From Cladophialophora immunda (taxonomy: Eukaryota; Ascomycota; Eurotiomycetes; Chaetothyriales; Herpotrichiellaceae), in assembly GCF_000835495.1 (NCBI RefSeq), contig NW_015622546.1, forward strand, positions 3,156,955 through 3,220,954: a stretch of 64,000 nt of DNA, read 5' to 3'. The stretch's first letter is position 1. Each line of letters opens with the position of its first letter. The position numbers and the translations under genes are program-made. This document shows positions 22,630 to 33,939 of this stretch, piece by piece. The notes under the pieces are model-generated. The model worked only from the letters and a program-made list of their open reading frames with translations, made no database searches and was not told where the DNA came from.

Positions 22630-23625
22630 ACAATGGAAACAGAACATAAACGAGGCTTGAACCTCGCAAAAAGGGGATGATGATGATGCCATGATACCCA
22701 CGATATTTTTTTTGTTGACGACTGCTGACTCGGCGCGGCGTTATTTCTTCTCCCCAATTCGAGGGGAGATGGAGGTCTGAGCGAATTGACTTTCTTCAGC
22801 CTCCCAAAAGCACGCTATTTTTGTTCATAGAACGGGTGGGCCACTGGACCATTCTTTACTAATGTCATCTTGCTGGCGACTGAAAGTTTCTTTCGTGTCA
22901 TTTTCGGGGCGGACATGGGGACACATAGTGCATGGCGCTTTTGGCGTATGTTCCGAGGACAGGGAGATGACTATTGATATCCAATGTTTGTCAGCCGGGG
23001 TTTGCTTCCAGCCTAGAGCTGGAAGAAGTTGAGCGGAGGTCAAAGCTGTCGGGGGCGATGACAATGGGGCCAGGAAGAGATGGAGGGAGAAGAACGAGAC
23101 GAGAGCACGACCCTCGGAGCTATGGTTTCCAGGCGATGCTGTAATGTAATTGAGCGACCAATCCAGAATCCGTTTGTGCCATGAGCATGTTGTTGTCGGT
23201 GGTCCTTCCCGGCTCTTATGCGCTTGAGGTACTTGTGTACCGAGTACCTCGTACTCGTCTCGCTGCCGCATCCCTCTGACGTTCCAGTCTTTCTCTGACG
23301 AGTCTAGTGCGTTGGCCCGCTTCTGCGACGGCGTCACCATGTGCTCCGCCCCCATTGGCTGGTGGTCCTTGTTCGGCCTGGTCAGTGGTGAGGCTTGTTC
23401 CGAGGCGTCTGGCTCGGCCGTGGCCCCAACGCGTTGCGTTCCCTGCACCGCCCGAAGGATTCGCGGATCTGGGGATCTCGGAGGCCCGAGGCCCTGATGT
23501 GTCCTTGTGCATGTAACTCGTATGCATGCATCCTCGTGCGTGGGTGGGCGAGTTGCTTCTTTGCCCTTCCTTCGGCAACGACGCGAGTAAGCGAATACGG
23601 GTTGAGGACGGTATGTAGTAAGACT

Positions 23626-23672
23626 CGGTATGCATGGGATGCATGGATGCATGGATGTGTGGATGTGTGGAT
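23626..23672. repeat. GCATGGAT / GTGGAT tandem repeat
   Basis: Imperfect tandem units (gcatggatg, then gtgtggatg) run across this stretch. It is a simple-sequence microsatellite in a gene-free area. Confidence 0.6.
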
Positions 23673-24619
23673 AGATAAACCGGGAGAGAGGGAGAGACTG
23701 GGATGTAGGTAGGTATGGACCTATGTACTACCTACCCCCCGTAGACACGTACATACTCGGACATGACATGGGCGGGAGAGAATGGGAAGAAGAAGACGAA
23801 GACGAAGAGGTTCTTTTGTTATTTTTTTGTTTTTGTTTTGGCTGGCTGGCTGGATGACTCGCTCGCTACGTACCTGCTCATCGACCTTCCTTGGTATGTA
23901 TGTCCTCGGTATGCATGTTCAAATCGCTGGTGTCCGTTCTGCTTCATCCTTCTGCTTACCTACCCGTTTCTCCCCTCCTGACTCTGTACCGACACTACCA
24001 ACACTTCTCCTCTGTTATGCTATGCTATGCTCTACCATCCCATCCCATCCCATCCCACCCCAGCCCACACTAGGGTATAGACACCATGGCTGCACGACAC
24101 CACGCTACTCGCACCCCCTACGTACAGGTACTCGGATTTTGGCCGTCCGCGAAACGACCCGGTTTCCTCCTCCGTGCTTTGGGAGCGAGGGATTTACAGT
24201 ATGTATGTAGCGTGTGTATGTATGCATGTATGGATAGATAGAATGTGGGAGGATACAGCGTCCAGCAGTGCCAACCCCAACCCGCCACGGCAGACCGGGG
24301 CAAACACTTGACATTGCATTGCAGATTACACCGAATGCCTCGCTGCTCTTGATGCTTCTTTTCATCATGTACACCAGTACAGTCGGCACCTAGATGCCTA
24401 GGTATGTACTCGGGGAGGTCCTCGGGAGGTGGCTACTATGTAGCCCTAAACCCTAGGTCCTAGTCCTGGCTCTGGCCCTGGCCCCTGGCCCTGGTCCTTG
24501 AGGCGGGACGCAGATATAATATGCAGGGAGAATCCTTTGAGCCTTTGAGCGAGCGCGCGGAGTTCCCCTCGAGGCTTCGACGGGGCCCTGGCCTCGCGAG
24601 CTACGTAAATAACCTACAT

Positions 24620-24650
24620 GCCTGCCTACCTGTCTACCTACCTACCTATA
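24620..24650. repeat. CTAC/TACC microsatellite
   Basis: Units of CTAC repeat with a few interruptions (cctgcctacctgtctaccta and onward). The run is of the same class as shorter TACCTA clusters at 23735 and 25265. Confidence 0.6.
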
Positions 24651-24767
24651 CTAGTACAGTAGATTCCATGACTTCCCGTCAAGGCCTTGAACCACAGGAC
24701 CATATGTAGGCTGGGAGCAAGAGACTCCCGCATATCAGAGAAGACGAGAGAAGAGGAGAGAGAGAAA

Positions 24768-24784
24768 CAGACAGACAGACAGAG
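24768..24784. repeat. CAGA microsatellite
   Basis: About four perfect CAGA units occur within a longer purine-rich tract (24745-24800). Confidence 0.6.
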
Positions 24785-25166
24785 GGCAGGAGGGGAAGTG
24801 TGTGGGTGAGAGTGAATATCGTCCCAAGGGAAGAAGAGGCATTGGGATATCTCTCCTCTCTCTCAGTCCTTTGCATACCTGATCGTTCCCACGCTCCCTC
24901 TTTGGTGATGGTGGAGAGAATGACAGACTGGCTGTACCGCGTAGGATAGGAGCGTCGGATATTACAACACCTGGCTGCCCGAGGCGGGGATCTGGACGTG
25001 GAAAACCAAGAGTCGTCGCTATCCCCCGTGCTCCAGGCGAGCTGTCGTAGCTCAAGCTCCAACCTCGACATCACCCCTCGATACCTCGCCTATGCGTCGT
25101 CTCGTCTCGCTTCGCGTCGACTGCTGCAGCTTCGTTGTTCTTCCCCTCTCTCGTCTGTATGCACAC

Positions 25167-25189
25167 GCATGCATGCATGCATGCATGCA
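25167..25189. repeat. GCAT microsatellite
   Basis: Nearly six perfect GCAT units occur. The unit alternates purine and pyrimidine and is self-complementary, so the run can form hairpins. Confidence 0.75.
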
Positions 25190-25650
25190 AGAGTACCCAA
25201 GACACCCATGTACGGGCCCCCTCGCAGAGAGCTCCGGGGAGTAGCCGTGTAAGTTTCGCTAGCTACCTACATACCTAGGTAGAGCAGCCAACACCGGCGA
25301 CGACAACAAAAAACGACAACAATGATGGATGACAAATTCCGAATCCTGGGGTAGGGGTGGAAGGGGGAGGGAGGGGGGGGGGGGAAGCAAGCACAGGCCA
25401 GCTCTTCTTTCCTGTTCCCCTCTTTGTCACTCTCGACCCGCATCCTGCATCTTGCCTTTTTGCTCTCTCGCCCTCTGGCTGGAGACTGTGCCTGGGTTTC
25501 ATGACCCGAGGACGCACAGCGCGGCGTCGAGGACCAAGTATCAAGCCCAGGGTCTTCCCTCACGCAGGACGCGTCGGGATACAAGGTCCGTTCTTCCCCG
25601 GGTCGCGAAAAGGGGGGGGGGGGGCGGAGCCAGCCGGGGATGTTTATCCT

Positions 25651-25673
25651 TCCTTCTCCTTCTCCTTCTCCTT
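25651..25673. repeat. TTCTCC microsatellite
   Basis: About four TTCTCC units lie on the plus strand, just after a run of thirteen G at 25612-25624. Confidence 0.65.
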
Positions 25674-25947
25674 ATTCCTCCCGGGCAGAAAAGGCGGGAA
25701 TTGGAAGGGGGACAATGCCGGGGGTCAGCACTTACAATATCCCTATGAGTACATGACTGGTATGTAGCATGTATTCGTAGCACCGCGGAGGCCAGTGGTC
25801 GGCTCATTCCAGGGTGAGCGGAGAGGCGGAAAAGAGCATTACGTGCACTTGCACAGAGGCGAAGGGCATGCGCTAGCCAGGACTTCTCGTAGGTGGCAGA
25901 ACAATCACACAAACAACCAGATGGAGGAAAAGGGGAGAGAACAAAGG

Positions 25948-25974
25948 ACACTCAACACTCAACACTCAACACTC
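25948..25974. repeat. ACACTCA tandem heptamer
   Basis: Almost four perfect copies of the 7-base unit ACACTCA occur in tandem. Confidence 0.7.
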
Positions 25975-27175
25975 GGCCAGTCGAGGTGTTGGGCTGATCT
26001 GCAACCACTAGCGAATCGCCCCGGCATGACCGGGCACGACCAGGCAAAGACGGGCGGAAGCGCGGGGATGGAAACAAGCCGCGTCTTGGCGATCCACGCA
26101 CAATGCCTCACTAGGCAGGAACTAGAAGTTAATCCCCGACACTGGGTGGCCGGTTGCCAGTTGCCAGTTGCCTGCTGCCCGCTGCCAACTTGCCACAAGG
26201 ATACAGTAGTCCTCTTCCCCTACACCGTCCTTGATAGAGCGGCCCCTGGGGACATACTCGTACAAGTCAAACGCACCCATGTTTCCACGCCTCATGCCGG
26301 GTCGCGTGGGATGCGAAGCGGAAGCCGACGGGCACCACAGCCAACAGGGATCCGTCGTCGTCGTGCGGTGTCCGAGTCTCACGGCGATCCGTACCCACCG
26401 CGCCACCTCGTATCATGCATGGCTGCCCAAGGGAAACGTGGATCGTGCTTGATCGCTAAAGGGCTCTGAACAACGTCCCAAGAACCCGGACAGACGGTAA
26501 GGGAAAAAAGCTTGCTCTCCAGCCCGGCGGAGCCAAACATCGGCCCCTCCCTGTGCAAAGGTTGCAGCCAGTAATCCATGCACCGAGTTGGGGCCGAGCA
26601 AGACGCAACGAAAGGTGTCGTGATGGGTGCTCGGAACAAGAAACAGCACAGACCATGATCGATGAAAGGACAACGTTCTTTTTTTATGTCACGAACCCGG
26701 AGATTTTTCTCTTCCCCTATCCAACTCTTGGGTATAGTTCCAAAACCAGCCTTTCCCCGCAAATACACCATTGACATTCATTGCTCATACACTGCCCCTC
26801 GGACCAGACGGATTGGTGTCTAGGACACCTTGATCGCCCAGTCTGCCATCGCAGGCAGGCAACCACGTCGTAACTCTGTCCCCTAGAGGGCGGAGCCGAA
26901 GGCTCTGGAGTAATATTCGACCGTGAGGTGGCTAAGGTTAGTTGACAGCACACCGCCATACCACAACTGTGCCCAAGCTTGACTGCATCCGTGGGGTCCG
27001 GAACGACCCTTGTCCTGCAGAGTGAAGCACGGTGCAATGCTCTGCAGTACAGGAAGGTGATGTCGAGACACGCACTCGGCCTCGTGGCGGTCGATAGGAC
27101 CTCGTGGAGACCGCCTGGGGAGAATCGCTTTTTAACTGTTCAAGCAATCAGAATGACTGGCACTCTCGCCTCTCT

Positions 27176-28319
27176 TCAACCATGACCGTACAGGCTCAAC
27201 ACTTGCTCTTCTTCTTTGGACGGCCTCCGTCCATATACCACGTAATGTCTCTGATAGGAATGCACTGACTTCGTGAGTGCTGCTTTGCGGACGTCGGCTA
27301 GATGCACCTCGATCTCGTCCCGGGACCACCTGAGGCCGTCGGCACCGAACAGCTTGTACGTAAAGCCTTGTAACCCAGCGAGCCAATTAGCAAGCCACCA
27401 GCCGCCAATGTTCTTGAGGCGTGGATCGCGGGGCCAGGGACCTAAAGGAATCTTGGAGATGTGCTCGTGAATGTCCACGTAGCCCGCTTCTTCCATCCAA
27501 GTCTTGATGTCGGCTGCAACTCGAACGGGTCGCGCGGGCTTGAGAGCTTTGGTGGCGGCATAGTCCAGATGCTCTTCCCAGGCCCTCATGGCCCAACCTT
27601 CGGGGATAGTGTTGTCGTCGGATACAGGCTGGGGATGGATTTCGTGACACTCCAACCATCCGGCCCCGGGACGAAGATATTTCCTGGACGTCCGGATCAA
27701 GTCTTCGTACGAGGTGAGGGATCCAGCCATGAACCGGACGTGGCAGTAATCGACACTTCCAGGTTCCCGGACCCAGTCCTCGTCGGCACAGTCTTGGATC
27801 TCAAAGTAGACGTTGGATGGGACGTCATCAGGCTGAACGGCTGAAAGGTCCACGCCTGTGATGGTGGCATTGGGGAGCGCGTTGGAGTCGGCAAGTTGAA
27901 TCGGCCAAATCCCACTAGCATATAATCATTAGCAGAGCACAGAGGTGGGTCGAGCATGAATCCTATGCGGCACCGAGAAGAACTTACGTGCCCGTGCCTA
28001 TATCCAACACCGTCAGGACAGAATCTGGGTCAAGAGGGGCAAAAAACAGGCGGCCATGGAGTCGATTGAGGATTTCGTGCTGCTCATCCAGTCGAACCTG
28101 TTCGTTTTCGTCGTTGGGGAATAGATATGCGCCTTCTTTATATCGGTGGTACCTTCGACCCCAATGGATCGGGTAGTCGGTGATACTGGCCGTCAAGGAC
28201 CGGGTATCGTAGTGAGCACCGCCCTCGGAGGAATGCGTTGATTCTGAGTCTGGTACTAGAGGGGAATCCATGGTTTGAACGGGAGTAGTCGAGGGTACTG
28301 GGGTGGCCGAAGACGACAT
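27176..28319 (-). CDS. LaeA-like SAM-dependent methyltransferase
   Basis: Two exons, 28319-27988 and 27914-27176, give 356 residues (LaeA-like enzymes are usually 300-380). I chose the ATG at 28319 (MSSSATPVPST...); an in-frame ATG at 28421 would add 34 residues. The N-terminus is Ser/Thr/Pro-rich and unstructured. Then come YHRYKEGAYLFPNDENEQ and the SAM-binding motif I, LDIGTGTGIW (about residues 105-115), which is split by the intron. TGVDLSAVQP (motif II acid), FRYMAG-like FMAGSLTSYEDLI, and GWLECHEIHP (motif III) follow. The C-terminal part contains KNIGGWWLANWLAGLQGF. LaeA in Aspergillus is a nuclear regulator of secondary metabolism, but most LaeA-like paralogues have no known target, and no biosynthetic cluster is present here. 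It is isolated between two gene-poor gaps. Confidence 0.88.
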
Positions 28320-30605
28320 CTTGGAGCGAGGTACGAGCTGAAATGACCCTGCCAACCAGCCATAGGCCTCAAGGGAGGAGAACCTTAATGCACCTGACTT
28401 GGTGTCGTCAGAACCTGGCATACGATGATTCCCAAACTTTGTCGTGTTTGCGGCTGGATGGAAATAAGGTTGGCTCAGTCAGACAATTGGGAGAGCGAAG
28501 GGGGAGGGGGGGAGGTGGGTTTTCGGTCGAGGGTGGTAAGAGGGGACCTCGTATGCTTGGGGCGACAAGTGGCTGCAGGCGGACCCAAGAGGCCGGCAAA
28601 GGCTGATGCAGATGATGGAACCCGACAGCCAAGTGGCCACTTAGTCGAAGGATACCGTGCAGTAGGCTGGGCGGCAACAAGTTCCAAAGGGAAGCTTTTC
28701 GATGGGATGAACGTGGTGGAAGCCGGGGAGACGACGGCCTGGGCGGTTCGGTCGGAGAGATATTCGGCGGAAGGGCCTCAAGGCTTTCTTGAAGAGGTGG
28801 TTTGACCTGGAAGAAAAGGCTGTGAGAAGGCGGGGATCGAGCAGAAGAAGATTGAGAGTGAGAATGAGAATGAGAATGAGAGAAGTAGTTAGGAATGCAG
28901 TGGTTTTTGGTTGTGCGGTGCGGGCTGAATAATACTTGTCCAAGTCATCCACCACCACCACTGCCACACAGCCCAGCAGCCAGCAGCCAGCAGGTGTCGT
29001 TGTTGTTTTAGAAGTTCGAGTTGGATGTGGATGAGCACCCACGAGAGGGGAGGCCAGGAAAACCCGAAACTGAAGACCGACCAGACCAGACCATGAGTTC
29101 GAGTTCCACAACCTTGAGAGTCGAGGCCTGGCCTGTTGCTGGAAAGGTGTCGTGAGGCCGTGAGCCAGCCCGTGAGCCCGACACCCAAGGGAACGTGCAG
29201 CAGTATCCACCGACCGAGTGTTCAGTCGTGATGGAAGATCAAAGTGTGGAGATGGTACGAGAGCATGACAGTGACAAAGTGACAAGTGACTGGCCTGCAG
29301 ATGGTGAGGGCGTCAAAAAGGCATCGAGGGGGAGAAGCCCGGCAAAGGATGATTTGCAGCGGCGCAGCACCGCACCAAAGTCACCAACCGACCAGCTAAT
29401 CAGTAACAATACCCAGATACCCTAGGGCAGGTGCTTGGTATCCATTTACCACTCGAGGGCGGGGGAACGATTGACTTGACAGTGGTTATCAGTTGCGCAA
29501 TGGCACCCACTAGCTCCGTCCCATGCTTAACCCCTCGCTCCCAAACCCACCCAAGATCCAGTGCCTAGTCCCCTGCTCCGGCCCCGGGGATACATACAAG
29601 GTATGCCGCACTGGGCACAGGGCATGGGCACTGGACACTGGGCAGTCTCCTAGAGAGTTCCACCAACGACAATCCCTACTGACCGGTGCTGGGTCTTTGG
29701 TGGTAGTACTAATTAAGTCTCAACTGCCCTGGTGGCCCCGGCCGCCCCCGCTTTCCACCTAACAGTTCATTTGCGTACCTAACTGATGCTCCTACATAAT
29801 ACCTAGACCTAGGTATGCACTTAGCCCTCCTTGCCTAAGCACCCCCCCGTGTCGCAGGTGTCACCAGACCCAGACTCATCATGCACAGGCACGTCGTGCG
29901 GACCATCTGCAGACCTCGGGACCCTCTGATTTAGCTACTGTATTATTGTTTCCATGGCCGACCCGAGTTTCTGGTTCAGGTGCAGACGGCCTGCAGGTGG
30001 TGCATGTGCCGCACATGCTGACAGGTTACACAATCGCCCCTCTGCTGTACACGGCGGCGTGTCTGGCCCAATTGCTTCATCAGTTCGCTTCTTGGGTGCC
30101 ATCCATCTGGGCCTCTCCAGCAGTGCCGACTTTGTCTCCGTCCTTCACCGCCCTCGCTTCACCATCCGGTTGGCTCAGCCCAGCTTGCTTCCCAATTCCC
30201 TCGCCCTGGACACATCGCCGATGCCCGTTTTGGTGCCTGAACCATTCTCCTTGCCCTCGACTCTCGTCTATCATGTGCCGTTCACCCGCTCTCCAGGACG
30301 CTGGCATCCTCCCAGTGTTCGGAGCCGCTCACCAAAGCAGGCTTTGCACATCCCCCCACGCTTCCCGACGGCTTTGTTTACATTTTTCCCTAACCTCGCT
30401 TCCACTGGATTTCCGCAATGGTCGCATCCCGCGTGATCCCATATTGCGCTGTGAACCTCCCCGAGTCATTTACTCAGCAGGTCGCAAACCCCAATTCTCC
30501 GAGCCTGAATCAGTAGTTTCATGCACCTGGACGCTTTCGTCGGGCTTGCACGACGCGGCCCAGTATCGCAGAGTTGTCCCTTCCGTGTGCCCTGGTCCTC
30601 CCTCC
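28320..30605. other. 2.3-kb gene-poor stretch upstream of the methyltransferase
   Basis: This holds the promoter of the methyltransferase and the space after ARP4. It contains a GAGAAT microsatellite (about 28859-28883), a CAGCAGC/CAGC cluster near 28970-28994, and CCTAGGTA at 29808-29815. A plus-strand frame at 29946-30689 (247 codons) is Pro/Ser-rich without domains and runs antisense into the 3' end of ARP4, so I do not call it. Confidence 0.45.
28859..28883. repeat. GAGAAT microsatellite
   Basis: Roughly four GAGAAT units lie about 550 bp upstream of the methyltransferase start codon. Confidence 0.65.
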
Positions 30606-32121
30606 TCACTTGCAGCGCTTTTCCACAATGCTGGCCCCATGTTCTTCATACTCCTTCTTGGATATCCACATCTGATGGAATGTGCCTAGACTGGCCACGA
30701 TGCTGCCTCCAATCCAGCTTCCAAACTTGCGTTCCACCGGCATTCCCGAGGCTTGAATTCGCACTCGCGTACTGGGATATTGCTTGGTCAACTCCTGCTG
30801 GATCCGGTCTGGTAACCCCCGGATGAGCGATCCTGCTCCCGTCAGGACCACATTGCCAAGCAAAAACGGTCGGATGTCCACGTCCACCTGGTTAAGGCTG
30901 GCCTTGACCAGCCCTGTCACTGTGCCCTGCGCGTCGGGGGCTGGGTACAGTTGAGCTTCCTCGGACTCGGACGGGGGTGCATAGTAGCACTGCGGGTCGA
31001 ATATTGACTCCACCAGTCTGAATCGTTCAGACGAAAATGTCTGGTTATACCCGTCGGGGAACTCAAAGGGATGCGCGTATTGTTGCTCCCGCGCTATCAT
31101 TTCGCCCTGTCCTCGAAATGGCGTGTTGGGATTCGTCCATGCCTGCAGCGCGATCTCCTTGAATTCGAGAACGACCTTCTCTTCCTGATAGCGTCGGAAC
31201 GATGGTCGTGGCGGTTGGAACCCTTCTGGGAATTGCTTCAACACCGCATTGGCCGGCTGGCCAGCATCCACAGGCTGTTTCGACTGAACAAGATAATGGG
31301 GCGTGATGGTTATCGGGTCTGGCTCGTTGGCTTCGAGCATGTTGCGCACCTGCGACGATAGGAAGTTTCCTCCGATGTTCGACCGCATGATACCCTTCTT
31401 CAAAATCATGCCATCATGCACCGGCGTGACTGAAACCTGGGACGCGCCAAAATCCAGCACCAGCGCAGTGGGCCTACCCGCGGCAAACGCGCCCATCACA
31501 CCAGCCCTTCCAAGGTAGAATGCTGGCGCTGACCAGGACTCCAGCGCAATCTCCACGCACTTTTCTCGCGCCTTTGTAGGATTCCACGAAGGTTCGGTCA
31601 TGAAGAGGGGGTGATCTTCCAGGCACCGCTCCGTGTCGACCGCATCTGCCATTGCCTTCTGGAGGTCTGGTACCGCCGTCGGGTCATTGAGCCAATCTTG
31701 GAGTGCCCGGTTCGGTCGCACGCCCGTCAGTTTGTGCGCGAACGAAAACTTCCACAGCGCCTCGGCTGCATCCCAGTCTTCCACAATGCCGTCTCTTCCC
31801 ATGGGATTTTTGATCTCGACATCTTCACGCGGCAAATCGATTGCGTGGTCCCCAAAATATCGGGTTGAACCGGTCGAGGCGTAGAACGTAGGGACAATCG
31901 ACTTGGGAGTATCTTCGCCCGCAAAGCCGGCGCGCACGCTGGAGTAGCCTGGGTCGAGCACCAAGGCAGCGACTTCATCTGTTCAGTTCCCCCAGGATTA
32001 GCAAGCAGACTAAGGAGGCATCAACGACGACATATTTGGGTCCCAAAAGGGACGTCCGATTCGTACCTCCAGCGTACTCTGCGGCTTTGGGCTCGTCTCG
32101 CGACGTCAAGGTAGTTGCCAT
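30606..32121 (-). CDS. ARP4: Actin-related protein Arp4 (NuA4/INO80/SWR1 subunit)
   Basis: Two exons, 32121-32067 and 31978-30606, give 475 residues. The short first exon supplies MATTLTSRDEPKAAEYAG; splicing then yields DEVAALVLDPGYSSVRAGFAGED, the actin phosphate-1 loop region. Later actin-fold landmarks are ALVLDFGASQVSVTPVHDG (phosphate 2), VVLTGAGSLIRGLPDRIQ (adenosine motif), and a C-terminal GSWIGGSIVASLGTFHQMWISKKEYEEHG that strongly matches actin and Arp4 ends. An insertion of roughly 100 residues in subdomain 3/4, rich in Gln/Pro, is as expected for Arp4/BAF53. In yeast Arp4 is a nuclear subunit shared by the NuA4 acetyltransferase and the INO80 and SWR1 remodelers. A 126-codon upstream frame overlaps its start codon out of frame. 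Confidence 0.93.
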
Positions 32122-33210
32122 TGTAGCCAGGTTTGATGCACGAGACGAAACGGATTCAGATGCGTGTCATCGAGTCGCCCAAATGCGTGTTTGCCTTGCC
32201 CCTCCAGACGGAATAGCTCTAGCTTGATCTCAAATGAGGTGCCGTCCCAAATAATTGGGAAGCCCTTTTGCGACGCGCCGCGAAAAGTGCCAAGGACGCT
32301 TTGCGGAAGCGGAAAAACGAGACGCCGCCCTCCCCTCTTCCCTCGCAGCCTTGCGCTGGGCTTGTCCAAGACCAAAGTCAATACTACTTGTCCATCGCAA
32401 GCTACAGGACTTAAATCACCCAGTTGATAGATGGAAAGACTTATAATGGGATAACGTGGCTCAGGGATTTCTACGTCTGGGCTCATAAAGTATCACGAGT
32501 TTCTGTGCTAAGATGGACATCGAGATTCCCCCGCCGCTGTCCGCTCACACTTATATCTGCATTGCACAGCAACCAAGCGTGAATATTGAAGAGGTTGGCG
32601 TGTGCACTCCACTCAACCAGGTGTTGATGTGTTCTCAATAGAAGGGGCTTTCAACCCGTGAGAAGCCCACATTAGCAGAAGTCACAGCTTTAGTTGACGA
32701 TAGTCGCAAATACGTGATTCTTTGCGGCAGGAAGGGGTGGCGATGTGGAAAGGGAGAGCACTGAAACCAGAGCAGAAGTCGACGTATTCGGCAGATAAGA
32801 CAAGAACTCCTACCTCGGTCATTATCAAGCTGGGATCCTAGCTCTCTTATGTCGCCGGCTGGTAGCTTGGAACCATCTTAAAAGAGATCTTGTCAGCAGT
32901 TTCGCAAAAGAGCTGGCAGACCAACGGCCTCAGCTGCCTGGGAAAACATCCAATTGGTGGCCCCCATGGGCATGCCGAATGACGATCAGCACAAACAGTG
33001 ATTAGTTGAGCGAAAGATAAGGGATGATACACAATAAAACTGCACTCACACTTGTTCAAAAGGCAATTTGCAATGGCTTACCTGGATAATTCAATTTTCC
33101 CACCCCCTCCAAAGGCAACGGAAGAGCGACTTACCTCAGTCGATGTTCAATTTGGAGGCGATCCAACAACTTTATACCACGGCGCCCTTACCTAGAATCC
33201 CTTGCCACTG
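32122..33210. other. ARP4 upstream region
   Basis: No separate gene is supported with confidence. A minus-strand frame from 32486 to 32106 (126 codons) ends 16 bases inside the ARP4 coding region in another frame. It could be an upstream ORF on the ARP4 transcript or a leftover fragment. The rest (32490-33210) is AT-richer and shows nothing recognisable. Confidence 0.4.
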
Positions 33211-33939
33211 TTATGGTGCGTCTGTCATTTCCGCGTCGTCGGGCTGATGGGACTTGGCCACATATTCAAAATGTTTGTACCAAAACACTTTCCATAACTG
33301 ATATGCCCAACGCCTGTGTTTGGAATCGGAAGAAAAGGCATGGGCAATACTAGGCCCGTTCGTGGCGTTCTGATTGGGGTGCAGCGACGACTTCAAGCGT
33401 ATGACATGTTCCTCGTAGTGTTTAGCTGGACCGCTTTCGAAAACGTTGCTCCAGAGGACCAGATGCTCCTCTAGGATATCGATTGTCCAGAGTTCTTGTG
33501 GCCCTTCTTCTCGAGTCAGCGACCACCTGAGGAAGTCGGACATTGGGCTTCCCATGCGATCCAAAGCCCAACAGACGAGATGTGATTCCGAAGGTGGATT
33601 GCGACATTCCGCCAGGCGATCACGGTGGGCGCTAAGACACCCGATAAGTATGGCAAACTGAGTGCGAACAGCATGTTCGGGAGTGCAAAAATCGACAAAC
33701 GCTTCCCAATCCCCGGTGGGATCAAAAAAGGCCTGTTCGGTGCCATGGTCCAAGACTTCTCCAGGTTCCATCATGCTACTGCAATAGAAATGGTCGTATG
33801 CACGGGTCTTTTCCAGCAAAGCAAACTGAACGATTGCTTGATTGAAGTTAGCGTGGACACTGTCTGTCTTTTTGCAGGAAAACCCGCAGTCGTGACCGCA
33901 GTTATGGCATCTAAATGTCGAATCGAAGCTTTGGTACAT
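33211..33939 (-). CDS. Unknown protein with N-terminal Cys cluster
   Basis: A single-exon frame of 242 residues starts at an ATG (33939). I do not recognise the family. Near the N-terminus Cys residues occur as CHNCGHDCGFSC, a CxxCxxxCxxxC spacing that could bind a metal. The rest looks globular and mostly helical, with aromatic and charged residues (DWEAFVDFCTPEHAVRTQF, then RRWAYQLWKVFWYKHFEYV near the end), and the last residues are acidic (DDAEMTDAP). No signal peptide or membrane span is present. Its base composition is like its neighbours and the frame is long, which supports a real gene. Possible roles would be guesses. Neighbours are ARP4 and FYV7 on the same strand with separate promoters. 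Confidence 0.5.
   Translation of the reverse strand: MYQSFDSTFRCHNCGHDCGFSCKKTDSVHANFNQAIVQFALLEKTRAYDHFYCSSMMEPGEVLDHGTEQAFFDPTGDWEAFVDFCTPEHAVRTQFAILIGCLSAHRDRLAECRNPPSESHLVCWALDRMGSPMSDFLRWSLTREEGPQELWTIDILEEHLVLWSNVFESGPAKHYEEHVIRLKSSLHPNQNATNGPSIAHAFSSDSKHRRWAYQLWKVFWYKHFEYVAKSHQPDDAEMTDAP

Larger units (their letters stand above)
22630..27175. other. 4.5-kb repeat-rich gene-free stretch between convergent genes
   Basis: RAX2 ends at 22629 (plus) and the methyltransferase ends at 27176 (minus), so no known promoter needs to lie here. All long frames (such as 22825-23652 minus and 25795-26469 plus) are compositionally biased and lack domains. The stretch carries GGATG/GTGGATG, TACC, CAGA, GCAT, TTCTCC and ACACTCA tandem repeats and two G-runs of 12-13. 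It also carries several TATGTA/TACCTA-type clusters and a perfect TACCTAGGTA at 25272-25281. It may hide a non-coding transcript, or a gene without recognisable coding features. Confidence 0.5.

Noticed and set aside
22825..23652. 275-codon minus-strand frame in the large gap
   Set aside because: It is low in complexity near its start because it reads through the ATGCAT/GGATG repeat, and it contains no domain, signal or splice continuation.
25795..26469. 224-codon plus-strand frame in the large gap
   Set aside because: It runs through the ACACTCA repeat and a TTGCCAG repeat. The predicted peptide is rich in repeated HSTL/LPVAC strings and resembles no protein.
29946..30689. 247-codon plus-strand frame
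   Set aside because: It is Ser/Pro/Leu-rich without domains and overlaps the 3' end of ARP4 on the opposite strand.
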